Made by a program: the position numbers and the translations under genes. Below the pieces are notes generated by a model. That model saw only the letters and a list, made by a program, of their open reading frames with translations. It had not been told where the DNA came from and searched no databases. This document shows, one piece after another, positions 1 to 6,738 of a DNA stretch of 9,068 bases; position 1 is the first letter of the stretch; each line of letters starts with the position of its first letter. Origin of the DNA: JBFJWU01 sp041623475 [NCBI: bacterium] (GTDB lineage: Bacteria > J088); the NCBI GenBank assembly GCA_041623475.1, contig JBFJWU010000122.1, positions 1 to 9,068 of the forward strand. Direction: 5' to 3'.

Positions 1-869
1 CCGATCTGCGGTGGCAGCTTGACTGCGTCTTTTTCCGTAACGATGCAGCAATCTATGTCGTGTGTCTTCCACAACGACCGAAGCTCGGCAATGGTTGCCG
101 GTCGCAACGGGTCGTGATCCGGCAATGGGGTCTTGACGGTCAGTTCAATTCCTATCGATTCCAGATGACGAAAAAACCTGGACGGATAGGCCACCGCTGC
201 CATTGCAGCAATTCGTCCCCGGGGTGCGATCAGTGGCGTGTCCAGTTCCAATCCCTGGTATCCGCATTCAAACCTGGGCAGTTCCGGGAAAATCGGTGGA
301 ATTGCCGCCAATGGACCGCACAGCGCGTCAGCATTGCGCAGATTCCTGACCGAATCACGGAGAACTCCAGCCGGCAACATGCGTCCGTTACCAATGCCCT
401 GGTCGCCAAACATGACAATATCCATGTCGCGCTCGATTTCGACGCGCTGGAAACCGTCCTCCAGGATCAGGACATCGGCATTTTCCTGGGCGGGCACGAC
501 TCCGGCTTCTCGCTGCCTGGATATCCAGACCGGAATTCCCCTACGCGCCAGCATTATGGGTTCATCGCCGTACTCGGCCGGGTCCCCGCCAGCGGGGACC
601 TCAACGGGGCCAGAGTGTGCGGCCAGGTACCCCCAGGCCAGAACATGAGCCCGCAGTCCCCTGGCTGCGAACAATTCATGCAGCCAGGCGACCATGGGTG
701 TTTTACCGGTTCCACCCACAGTAATATTCCCAACGCTGATCGTTGGCACCGTCGGACGCACGCGGGTTTTTCTGCGCCGGCGCAAATGGTCGACATGGCG
801 CAGACCGGCATAGGCAGACGACAATGCCCGCCCCACAGGGTTGTCGAAGCCGCTGAATTCCTTAACCAA
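1..869 (-). CDS. lpxK: Tetraacyldisaccharide 4'-kinase LpxK (3' end beyond window)
   Basis: LpxK is the inner-membrane kinase that phosphorylates the 4' position of the tetraacyl disaccharide to give lipid IVA. I translated 289 residues before the frame leaves the window; the family is usually about 320-340, so some 30-50 C-terminal residues are missing. Visible motifs are the P-loop GGTGKTP (residues 52-58) after the strand TISVGNI, a GDEP motif, EDGFQ (137-141, the family's DDGLQ-type motif), DHDPL (from 251, probably carrying the catalytic His) and TEKDAVK (from 278). The start chosen is TTG at 869, which overlaps the waaA stop. It has a GAGG sequence 9 bases upstream and gives MVKEFSGFDNPVGRAL, matching the family's usual N-terminal helix; a TGA lies two codons upstream in frame. 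An oddity is AWGYLA (78-83) where the family normally has SRGYGG. Confident identification; start moderately sure. Confidence 0.95.
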   Translation of the reverse strand, partial: MVKEFSGFDNPVGRALSSAYAGLRHVDHLRRRRKTRVRPTVPTISVGNITVGGTGKTPMVAWLHELFAARGLRAHVLAWGYLAAHSGPVEVPAGGDPAEYGDEPIMLARRGIPVWISRQREAGVVPAQENADVLILEDGFQRVEIERDMDIVMFGDQGIGNGRMLPAGVLRDSVRNLRNADALCGPLAAIPPIFPELPRFECGYQGLELDTPLIAPRGRIAAMAAVAYPSRFFRHLESIGIELTVKTPLPDHDPLRPATIAELRSLWKTHDIDCCIVTEKDAVKLPPQI

Positions 870-2013
870 TGGTCAGTGCCTCGCGAGCGGTCTGACTCAT
901 CTGCGTTGACAAACTGACCAGTGTCGATCGTCGGTCAATTCGTACGTCGCTTGATAGTATTTCGATAATCCGCTCGGACAGTATCCGCGGTGACCGGGCT
1001 TCAAAAACAAAATCACCTGGCAACAACCCGATCAGGTCTGATTGGTTTCGCCGGTACGGTCCCATCAGCACAGACGCGTCGTGAAGCAGGGGTTCGACCG
1101 GGGTATGTCCGCCCCGGTTTACCCACGAGCCGCCGACCAGGGCAATTTTGCCCAGGCTGTAGATGCCGGCCAATACCCCCATCTGCGAGATTATCGTCAC
1201 CGTGTCGGTCTGTGGCCAGCGGGCGACATTCTGTTTGAATGCCGAGGCGATTGACTCGGTGCGGTCGATGTGGCGAGGCACAACAATCAGTCGCGCATCC
1301 GGGTGAGAGGCCAGAACGCGGGTCCATGCGGATGCGAGGATCGGGGCTTCGCCCGGATGTATGGACCCGGCAACGACAGTCTGATTTCGGGAAGCGTCCC
1401 AGTCAGAAAACCGCGGATCCAGAGGGGTCGCAGCCGCATCGATCAATTTTGCAGCAAATCCAGTGTGTACACGATCTGGACGAATACCCGCGGCCAGGTA
1501 TCCGCGCGCTGCACGTTCGGACCCGACCCAGATCCCTGCGATCGCGTCGGTTGATCGGGCAAGGTGGCGCCAGTACCTGTTTACAGGAAACCTGATCCGG
1601 CCCCCCAATACCGCCAGGTCACCGCTATGCAGCGCTAACTTGATCAGGGCGGGCCAGGCTTCAGCCTCGAGCAATATCGTCCGCTTCGGCTGCCAGTCGC
1701 CGACCAGTCCGGACAGTCCCGGGCCTCGCGGTATGGGGAGCGCTCGCACTTGGATCCGGGTATCCAGGCGTTCTCGCACAAGCCCGATGCCCCGTCCGCT
1801 GGTTACCGTCACACCGATCAATTGACGGTCGGCAAGTTCATTTAACAACGTTGCATAGGGGGTAATTTCGCCGATACTGGACGTGTGTATCCAGATATCA
1901 ACCGGAGTGGCATCTTCCGAGCCGTACCACCGTTCGCTCCAGGTCGTCGTTTCGCCGCGGGCTCGAAAAATCGGCCAGATGGAACGCGATAACAGCCAGT
2001 TCAGGAATGTCAC
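862..2013 (-). CDS. waaA: 3-deoxy-D-manno-octulosonic acid transferase WaaA (KdtA)
   Basis: This glycosyltransferase (GT30 family, GT-B fold) attaches Kdo from CMP-Kdo to the lipid A precursor at the cytoplasmic face of the inner membrane. The frame is open to 2178, but residues upstream of 2013 are low-complexity, Arg/Gly-rich and overlap the acyltransferase gene. The GTG at 2013 overlaps that gene's TGA (GTGA) and gives VTFLNWLLSRSIWPIF, the expected N-terminal anchor helix, for a 383-residue protein (the family is about 420). Visible landmarks are HTSSIGE (43-49, the catalytic Glu of the usual SVGE), LEAEAWP (115-121, usual METELWP), AGSIHPGE (215-222, usual ASTHEGE), VPRH (245-248), GGSWVNRGGHTPVEP (294-308, usual GGSL-ERGGHNPLE) and MGPY (317-320). 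The GSLKFD motif is replaced by TGFAAKLID (184-192). Mono- versus multi-functionality cannot be read from sequence. Confident family call. Confidence 0.93.
   Translation of the reverse strand: MTFLNWLLSRSIWPIFRARGETTTWSERWYGSEDATPVDIWIHTSSIGEITPYATLLNELADRQLIGVTVTSGRGIGLVRERLDTRIQVRALPIPRGPGLSGLVGDWQPKRTILLEAEAWPALIKLALHSGDLAVLGGRIRFPVNRYWRHLARSTDAIAGIWVGSERAARGYLAAGIRPDRVHTGFAAKLIDAAATPLDPRFSDWDASRNQTVVAGSIHPGEAPILASAWTRVLASHPDARLIVVPRHIDRTESIASAFKQNVARWPQTDTVTIISQMGVLAGIYSLGKIALVGGSWVNRGGHTPVEPLLHDASVLMGPYRRNQSDLIGLLPGDFVFEARSPRILSERIIEILSSDVRIDRRSTLVSLSTQMSQTAREALTIG
879..882 (-). promoter_or_regulatory. Ribosome binding site for lpxK TTG start
   Basis: GAGG lies 9 bases before the TTG at 869, inside the last codons of waaA. 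It supports a TTG start that overlaps the waaA stop codon. No ATG lies between the upstream in-frame stop and the P-loop; the next candidate, a GTG at V12, would lose the conserved N-terminal FSG segment. Confidence 0.45.
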
Positions 2014-2675
2014 AGTTGCCAAGGTGGCTGTCGCCCGGCCCAAGCCTCGGCGTCGACCAGCAAACGGCGCATGGCAGCCTCGACCCCGGACCTGCTTTGA
2101 TCGAGGTCGCCATCGGCCGGGACATCGATGGGCTCGCCCCAGCGGACCTGAACCCGGCTGCCAGGAAACGGTATCCAAAACCGGTCCCAGGTGGCCAGAG
2201 CATATCCGTGCCGACTGGTGTAGACCACGGGAACGATCGGCAGCCCGTTGCGTTGTGCCAGCACAATCGGCCCCATTTTGACTTCATACGGCGGCCCCAA
2301 CGGCCCGTCGACGGCAATCGCGACGTCCCAACCCTGGCGCAGGCGCTGATCCATTTCTGCAAGGGCCTCTGGTCCACCCCTTCGAGAACTCCCGCGAATA
2401 GTCTGTCGACCAAGTTTGTGGACAATATCAGCAATCAAATCGCCGTCGCTGCTGGGACTGATCAGGATGCCAACCGGGCGGTCGTCGGGATAGGCAAACG
2501 GTAAATAGAGGAACCTGCTGTGCCAGAATACGATGATCAGGGGCGATCGTCTGCGGCGCGGTTCAACATACTCCCAGCCGACAATGTCGGTTCGCGACAG
2601 GTGCCAGCCTGATGAAAGGATCCGGGGACCGACTGTGCGGCCAACGCGTCGCAACAGGCTGGTTCCGGCCCCCAC
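2010..2675 (-). CDS. DUF374 (LPLAT-superfamily) acyltransferase, possible lipid A late acyltransferase
   Basis: A 221-residue protein of the DUF374/lysophospholipid acyltransferase-like family. Hallmarks in order are FWHSR (50-54), SPSSDGD (73-79), RGSSRRGG (94-101), DGPLGP (123-128) followed by a KMGPIVLA stretch, and WDRFWIP (163-169). No HX4D motif is present around H52 (residue 57 is Tyr), although D77 or D123 might take the acidic role. The DUF374 family is regularly found beside waaA and lpxK. From memory, the Helicobacter/Campylobacter secondary lipid A acyltransferase LpxJ belongs to it, so adding a secondary acyl chain to lipid A is the best inference; general phospholipid acylation is the alternative. 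The GTG start at 2675 directly follows the msbA TGA with one base between, and AGGG lies 8 bases upstream. The stop overlaps the waaA GTG, implying translational coupling on both sides. The family call is secure; the substrate is not. Confidence 0.88.
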   Translation of the reverse strand: MGAGTSLLRRVGRTVGPRILSSGWHLSRTDIVGWEYVEPRRRRSPLIIVFWHSRFLYLPFAYPDDRPVGILISPSSDGDLIADIVHKLGRQTIRGSSRRGGPEALAEMDQRLRQGWDVAIAVDGPLGPPYEVKMGPIVLAQRNGLPIVPVVYTSRHGYALATWDRFWIPFPGSRVQVRWGEPIDVPADGDLDQSRSGVEAAMRRLLVDAEAWAGRQPPWQL

Positions 2676-2676
2676 G

Positions 2677-4416
2677 TCATTCGCCCTGGGTGGATTGCAG
2701 TTGGTGCAGTCGTTGGTACAAGCCGTTGGCCCGCATCAGGTCCTCGTGGCGGCCGGATTCGATGATCCGGCCAGATTCGACCACATCAATCCGATCCGCG
2801 GCCCGGATGGTGCTCAGGCGGTGCGCAATGACCAACGCCGTTCGTCCCTGCATCAGTTTCTCCAGGGCGGCCTGTACTTCCCGTTCGCTTTCTGTGTCCA
2901 GGGCACTTGTCGCTTCATCGAGGATCAGGATCGGGGCATCTTTCAAAAGCGCGCGTGCGATTGCGATTCGCTGTCGTTGTCCTCCGCTGAGACTGACTCC
3001 GTTTTCGCCAATTACAGTTTCATATCCATTTGGCAATGCCTGGATAAACTGGTCCGCATAGGCTGCCCGGGCAGCGTTTTCGACTTCCTCGTCCGTCGCG
3101 TCTGGACGGCCGTAGCGAATATTGGCCCGAACCGTATCATCAAAAAGTACGGTCTGCTGGTCGACCATCGCAATCAATTGTCGCAATCCGGGCAACGACA
3201 TGTCACGGATATCGATGCCATCCACAGAGATCCGTCCGGCGGTTGGATCATAAAGCCGGGGTAAAAGATCAACAAGGGTTGACTTGCCGCCACCACTGGG
3301 ACCGGCCAGGGCAACCACCTGGCCAACGCGAATATCCAGGTCGATCGAATGAAGTACATCGGGCAGATCGGTACCGTAACTGAATGAAACCCCTTCAAAA
3401 CGGATCCCCTGGCGAACCTCGGCAATATCGTTTGGTTGAACTGGCGATTCTATGGTTGGCCGGGCATCGACCCAGGCAAAGATCCGCTCGGCTGCTGCAA
3501 CGCCGTGCTGTATTTGCTGCCACGTCCCATTCATTCGCCGTACCGGGTCGTACAACAGGAATACGGCTGTTGTAAAGCTGAAGAACTCGCCCGTCGTCAT
3601 CACGTCGTCAATAACAAGGCGTCCACCGAGCATGATGACAGCAGCCACGCCGATTGACCCGATCCATTCCATCACCGGATGGCTGGCATTTTCGGTTCGG
3701 ACCGCGCGGCGATACGTCTCAAAAAGTCGCGTTATTTCGGTCCCGATTCGTTGTGAAAGGGCGTTCTCCATTGTGAAGATCTTGACTACGCGTATGCCCG
3801 TGAAAGATTCATACAGCAGGGCATTCAATGTGCTCATCTGCTCCTGACTCTGCTTGCTGTAACCACGGATCATCCGTCCGAACTTTGCCAGTGGCCAAAC
3901 CGCAACCGGAAAAACAAGAATTGCGATCGATGCCAGGCGCCAGTTCTGGTAAAAGACAACACCCACCAGCCCGACGATCGTCAGTATGTGCTGGAAGAAT
4001 CCAGTCAGGGCGCGGGTAACTGCGCCCTGTACCAGGGATGTGTCGTAGGTAATGCGGCTGACAATTTCTCCTGAAGGAGTCTGGTCGAGAAACGCGAGGT
4101 CCTGTCGCAACATGCTTGCGGTCAATTCAGACCGGACATCGGCAATTACCCTGTGACCGACCCGACCCATGATGTATCCCTGCACGTACCCAGCGATGCC
4201 CTTGACTGAGAACAGTCCGACGATTCCTAATGCAATCGGCAGCAACATGTCCCGATCGCGGGCAACAAATATCTTGTCCATGACAGGTTCAACCAGAACC
4301 GGAACCGCAGCGCTAGATGCAGCGACAATAATCATTGCGATTACGGCAAAAACCAGGGAACCCAGATAGGGGCGGACAAATACCAGTAGTCGCGTGTATT
4401 GATCCAATGCCTGCAT
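2677..4416 (-). CDS. msbA: Lipid A export ABC transporter MsbA (permease-ATPase fusion)
   Basis: MsbA is a homodimeric half-transporter that flips core-lipid A across the inner membrane using ATP. At 579 residues it matches the family's usual length. The N-terminal half has six hydrophobic segments (roughly 17-40, 56-79, 137-156, 158-178, 248-266, 277-296). The ATPase half shows every expected motif: Walker A GPSGGGKST (372-380), Q-loop VDQQ (418-421), signature LSGGQRQR (476-483), Walker B ILILDEATSALD (496-507) and H-loop AHRLST (531-536). The ATG at 4416 immediately follows the lpxB TAG with no gap and no convincing Shine-Dalgarno sequence, so reinitiation by ribosomes finishing lpxB is likely. 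Type I ABC exporters for other lipids or drugs look similar, but the position among lipid A genes strongly favours MsbA. No defects seen. Confidence 0.95.
   Translation of the reverse strand: MQALDQYTRLLVFVRPYLGSLVFAVIAMIIVAASSAAVPVLVEPVMDKIFVARDRDMLLPIALGIVGLFSVKGIAGYVQGYIMGRVGHRVIADVRSELTASMLRQDLAFLDQTPSGEIVSRITYDTSLVQGAVTRALTGFFQHILTIVGLVGVVFYQNWRLASIAILVFPVAVWPLAKFGRMIRGYSKQSQEQMSTLNALLYESFTGIRVVKIFTMENALSQRIGTEITRLFETYRRAVRTENASHPVMEWIGSIGVAAVIMLGGRLVIDDVMTTGEFFSFTTAVFLLYDPVRRMNGTWQQIQHGVAAAERIFAWVDARPTIESPVQPNDIAEVRQGIRFEGVSFSYGTDLPDVLHSIDLDIRVGQVVALAGPSGGGKSTLVDLLPRLYDPTAGRISVDGIDIRDMSLPGLRQLIAMVDQQTVLFDDTVRANIRYGRPDATDEEVENAARAAYADQFIQALPNGYETVIGENGVSLSGGQRQRIAIARALLKDAPILILDEATSALDTESEREVQAALEKLMQGRTALVIAHRLSTIRAADRIDVVESGRIIESGRHEDLMRANGLYQRLHQLQSTQGE
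2684..2687 (-). promoter_or_regulatory. Ribosome binding site for the DUF374 gene
   Basis: AGGG lies within the last codons of msbA, 8 bases before the GTG at 2675. This decides the GTG start. An ATG at 2680 overlaps the msbA stop but is in the wrong frame for the acyltransferase. Confidence 0.55.
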
Positions 4417-5496
4417 CTAGGCAACCAGGGCCAGTAAATCGCTGGCAGCCTGTGACATACCATCAGGGCGGGCAAGGGACGCGACGACAGAACGGGCGGC
4501 AGCGATTCGGGAATCCCGGTCAGAAAAAACCATTTGCAGCGCCTGCTGAATCTGCCCGACGTTTGCCTGTTTCTGCAGCAATTCAGGTATCACTGGCCGC
4601 CCTGCGTTGATATTGACCGGATTAATCCAGTTCAATCCGACCAGCGCATTGCCTGCCAGATAGGTCAGACTGGATGTTCGGTAACAGACTACCTGCGGTA
4701 CACCCATAGCAGCCAATTCCAGGTTGACGGTTCCAGAAGCGGCCAGCGCGAGCGCACCATCCCGGTAGGATTCACAGTTGTTGACGTTGCGGATTTCGAT
4801 CGTTGGTTCAGGGACCTGCCGGGCTCGCAGCTCCATTCCCGGAGCCACGCACAAAACCGGTCGCAGGCCAAGTTGGTCGGCCACCCCAACCGCAGACTGG
4901 ATAAACAATCCAAGGTGTCGATCCAGTTCGGACGGGCGGCTGCCTGGCAATATCAGGAGCCGGTCGGCATCATCATTGGCCGGAGTTTCTAACAACCGGC
5001 AGACCGGATGGCCAATTGCAACGACGTCGAATCCACGTCGTTCATACCAGGTTTTTTCGAATGGAAACAGGACACCCAGCAGATCCGCGGAACGTGCCAG
5101 TCGCCTTACGCGCCAGTCCGCCCAGGCCCACAATTTTGGCGGTGCAATATGCAGGACAGGGATGCCCAGCCTGCGCAGTTGCCGACCAAGGCGCATGTGA
5201 AATTCGCCATAGTCAACGAGAACGGCTGCGTCGGGTCGCTCGCGTTTACAGGTGCGTACAGACTGCTGCAGAATCCTGAACGTGCCTGGGATATGGCGGA
5301 TGACTTCGGCTATCCCGAATCCCTGCAGGTCCTCCATCCGTCGAATTGTCTGCACCCCCTGTGCCCGCAGACGCGGCCCGGCAATTCCGATCGCGTCATA
5401 GTCTGACATCTCTGTCAGAGCTGTCAGGAACTCAGATCCACGTTCGTCGCCGCTGGTCTCGCCAGCGCTGATCCAGATTCGAAGTTTGTTGGCCAA
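4417..5496 (-). CDS. lpxB: Lipid-A-disaccharide synthase LpxB
   Basis: LpxB is a peripheral inner-membrane GT19 glycosyltransferase that condenses UDP-2,3-diacylglucosamine with lipid X to form the beta-1,6 disaccharide. Its 359 residues are slightly short of the usual 380-390. Landmarks are SAGETSGD (10-17), GIAGPRL (37-43), PPKLWAW (119-125), LFPFEKTWY (143-151), IGHPV (161-165), LPGSRPSEL (183-191), ASGTVNLE (253-260), NPVNINAGR (292-300) and PEL-LQ (304-308). The stretch VDYGEF (94-99) replaces the usual IDxPDFN; D95 aligns with the Asp reported as essential in other LpxBs. The TTG at 5496 gives the expected short leader MANKLRIWISAG. The frame is open back to the lpxA stop, and a CTG at 5520 is the only other candidate. 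No clear Shine-Dalgarno is seen. The 27-base gap to lpxA leaves no room for the lpxI gene often found there. Confidence 0.95.
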   Translation of the reverse strand: MANKLRIWISAGETSGDERGSEFLTALTEMSDYDAIGIAGPRLRAQGVQTIRRMEDLQGFGIAEVIRHIPGTFRILQQSVRTCKRERPDAAVLVDYGEFHMRLGRQLRRLGIPVLHIAPPKLWAWADWRVRRLARSADLLGVLFPFEKTWYERRGFDVVAIGHPVCRLLETPANDDADRLLILPGSRPSELDRHLGLFIQSAVGVADQLGLRPVLCVAPGMELRARQVPEPTIEIRNVNNCESYRDGALALAASGTVNLELAAMGVPQVVCYRTSSLTYLAGNALVGLNWINPVNINAGRPVIPELLQKQANVGQIQQALQMVFSDRDSRIAAARSVVASLARPDGMSQAASDLLALVA

Positions 5497-5523
5497 GGCT
5501 GTGTCGGTTTCGGGCGGCAGGTG

Positions 5524-6303
5524 TCAGTTTTCGGGACGAGTTACGCCGCGTTCCGATGCCTGAATAAAGCGAATCATCCGTTCAACGGGCTCTATTCCTG
5601 AGTGGGCGCCAGCGGCCAGTTCGAGCGCGTCCTGAAGCTGTTTCTTCTGTCGGAACAGCACCTTGAACGTCTCTTTGAGGGCGGAAATTTCAGTTGATGG
5701 AATCTCGAGTCGTTTCAGTCCGACAAGATTCAAGCCGTGCAGGGTCGCTCGATTCCCAGCTGCAATACACCACGGCGGGACATCCAGTGTAACCATGGAT
5801 CCACCGCCAACCATTGCTCCGTCGCCGACCCGTACAAACTGATGGATGCCGGTCATCCCACCGACAACACAGTCGTTGCCGATTTCGACGTGACCTGCCA
5901 TCTGGGCATTGTTCGAAAACACATTGTTGTTGCCAATCCTGCAATCGTGCGCGACGTGGACATACGCCATCAGCAGATTGCCGCTGCCGATCACGGTCTC
6001 GCTGCCTCCGTCGCCTGTACCAGGATTCAATGTCGTGAATTCACGGATAACGTTGTCGTCACCGATTCGCAGAAAAACCGGCTCTCCATCGTATTTCTTG
6101 TCCTGGGGCGGGGTTCCTACAGCCGCGTATGGAAAGACCTGCGTTCCCGAGCCGATGGTCGTATTGCCGTCGATCAGTGCGTGGGCGCCGACCGTGACGT
6201 TTTCGCCAAGTCGGACACCTGAACCGATCACAGCAAATGGTCCGACCGTGGCCGATTCCGGGACTCGCGCGTCCGGGGCGATGATCGCAGTTTCATGGAT
6301 CAT
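5524..6303 (-). CDS. lpxA: UDP-N-acetylglucosamine O-acyltransferase LpxA
   Basis: LpxA is a cytosolic trimer that transfers a 3-hydroxyacyl chain from ACP to the 3-position of UDP-GlcNAc, the first lipid A step. Its 259 residues match the family (E. coli 262). The N-terminal two-thirds is hexapeptide-repeat left-handed beta helix, followed by a helical C-terminus from about residue 198. Catalytic and binding histidines are visible: H116, H119 (VAHDC, equivalent to E. coli H125), H138 (AGH) and H154 (IHQF). G166-G167 aligns with E. coli G172-G173, the Gly that sets chain length, which predicts a C14-type 3-hydroxyacyl chain if the rule holds. The ATG at 6303 immediately follows the fabZ TGA; GGAA 7 bases upstream is a weak Shine-Dalgarno. 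Highly confident. Confidence 0.97.
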   Translation of the reverse strand: MIHETAIIAPDARVPESATVGPFAVIGSGVRLGENVTVGAHALIDGNTTIGSGTQVFPYAAVGTPPQDKKYDGEPVFLRIGDDNVIREFTTLNPGTGDGGSETVIGSGNLLMAYVHVAHDCRIGNNNVFSNNAQMAGHVEIGNDCVVGGMTGIHQFVRVGDGAMVGGGSMVTLDVPPWCIAAGNRATLHGLNLVGLKRLEIPSTEISALKETFKVLFRQKKQLQDALELAAGAHSGIEPVERMIRFIQASERGVTRPEN

Positions 6304-6738
6304 TCAGACGTTCCAGCTGTCTTTTACGGATGCCATAAAATCGGCGTCGGCGACGACGATGTTTTCCACGGTTGCGCGTCCCTGAAAACTCCAGAGTCCC
6401 CGACGTCGTTTCTTATATTCAACCTTGACTTTCAACTGATCTCCGGGACGTACAGGCCGCCGAAAACGCGCGCGATCAATTCCGGCCAAAGCTACGGGCT
6501 GTCCCTTGAGCGACGGATCAATGGCATAACCCAGAATGCAGGCGGCCTGAGCCATGACTTCGACAATGACGACGCCGGGAACAATGCTTTGATCCGGGAA
6601 ATGTCCGCGAAAAATCGGCCAGGACTTGCGAGGTGTCCACGTTGCGTTCGCTGACTTGTTCCCCTCGTCAATTTCAACCGAATCCAGTAACAGGAACGGT
6701 GCTCGGTGGGGCAGGACATCCCTGGGTTTGATTGTCAT
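6304..6738 (-). CDS. fabZ: 3-hydroxyacyl-ACP dehydratase FabZ
   Basis: FabZ dehydrates (3R)-hydroxyacyl-ACP in the fatty-acid elongation cycle. It draws on the same hydroxyacyl-ACP pool that LpxA and LpxD consume, which is why it sits between them. The hot-dog fold protein is 144 residues from the start chosen. Visible motifs are LPHRAPFLLLD (9-19), the catalytic His in FRGHFP (H46) and the catalytic Glu in IVEVMAQ (E60), with the normal 14-residue spacing. The frame permits an ATG at 6759, but the ATG at 6738 overlaps the lpxD stop as ATGA and has AAGGA 6 bases upstream, so I take it as the real start. The GHFP loop continues DQSIVPGV where many FabZ proteins have GxPIMPGV, a conservative variation. 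Highly confident. Confidence 0.96.
   Translation of the reverse strand: MTIKPRDVLPHRAPFLLLDSVEIDEGNKSANATWTPRKSWPIFRGHFPDQSIVPGVVIVEVMAQAACILGYAIDPSLKGQPVALAGIDRARFRRPVRPGDQLKVKVEYKKRRRGLWSFQGRATVENIVVADADFMASVKDSWNV

Noticed and set aside
554-811. Minus-strand open frame of 85 codons
   Set aside because: It is out of frame with lpxK. The correct lpxK frame through the same bases contains the P-loop and runs off the window.
60-917. Long plus-strand open frame of 285 codons
   Set aside because: It lies antisense to lpxK, whose product has clear motifs in the minus-strand frame. The plus-strand peptide is low in hydrophobic core residues, matches no family I know, and is a shadow of GC-rich codon use.
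2014-2178. Upstream extension of waaA by 55 codons
   Set aside because: It overlaps the conserved end of the DUF374 gene and is Arg/Gly-rich without the expected anchor helix. The GTG at 2013 fits the family N-terminus and the stop/start overlap.
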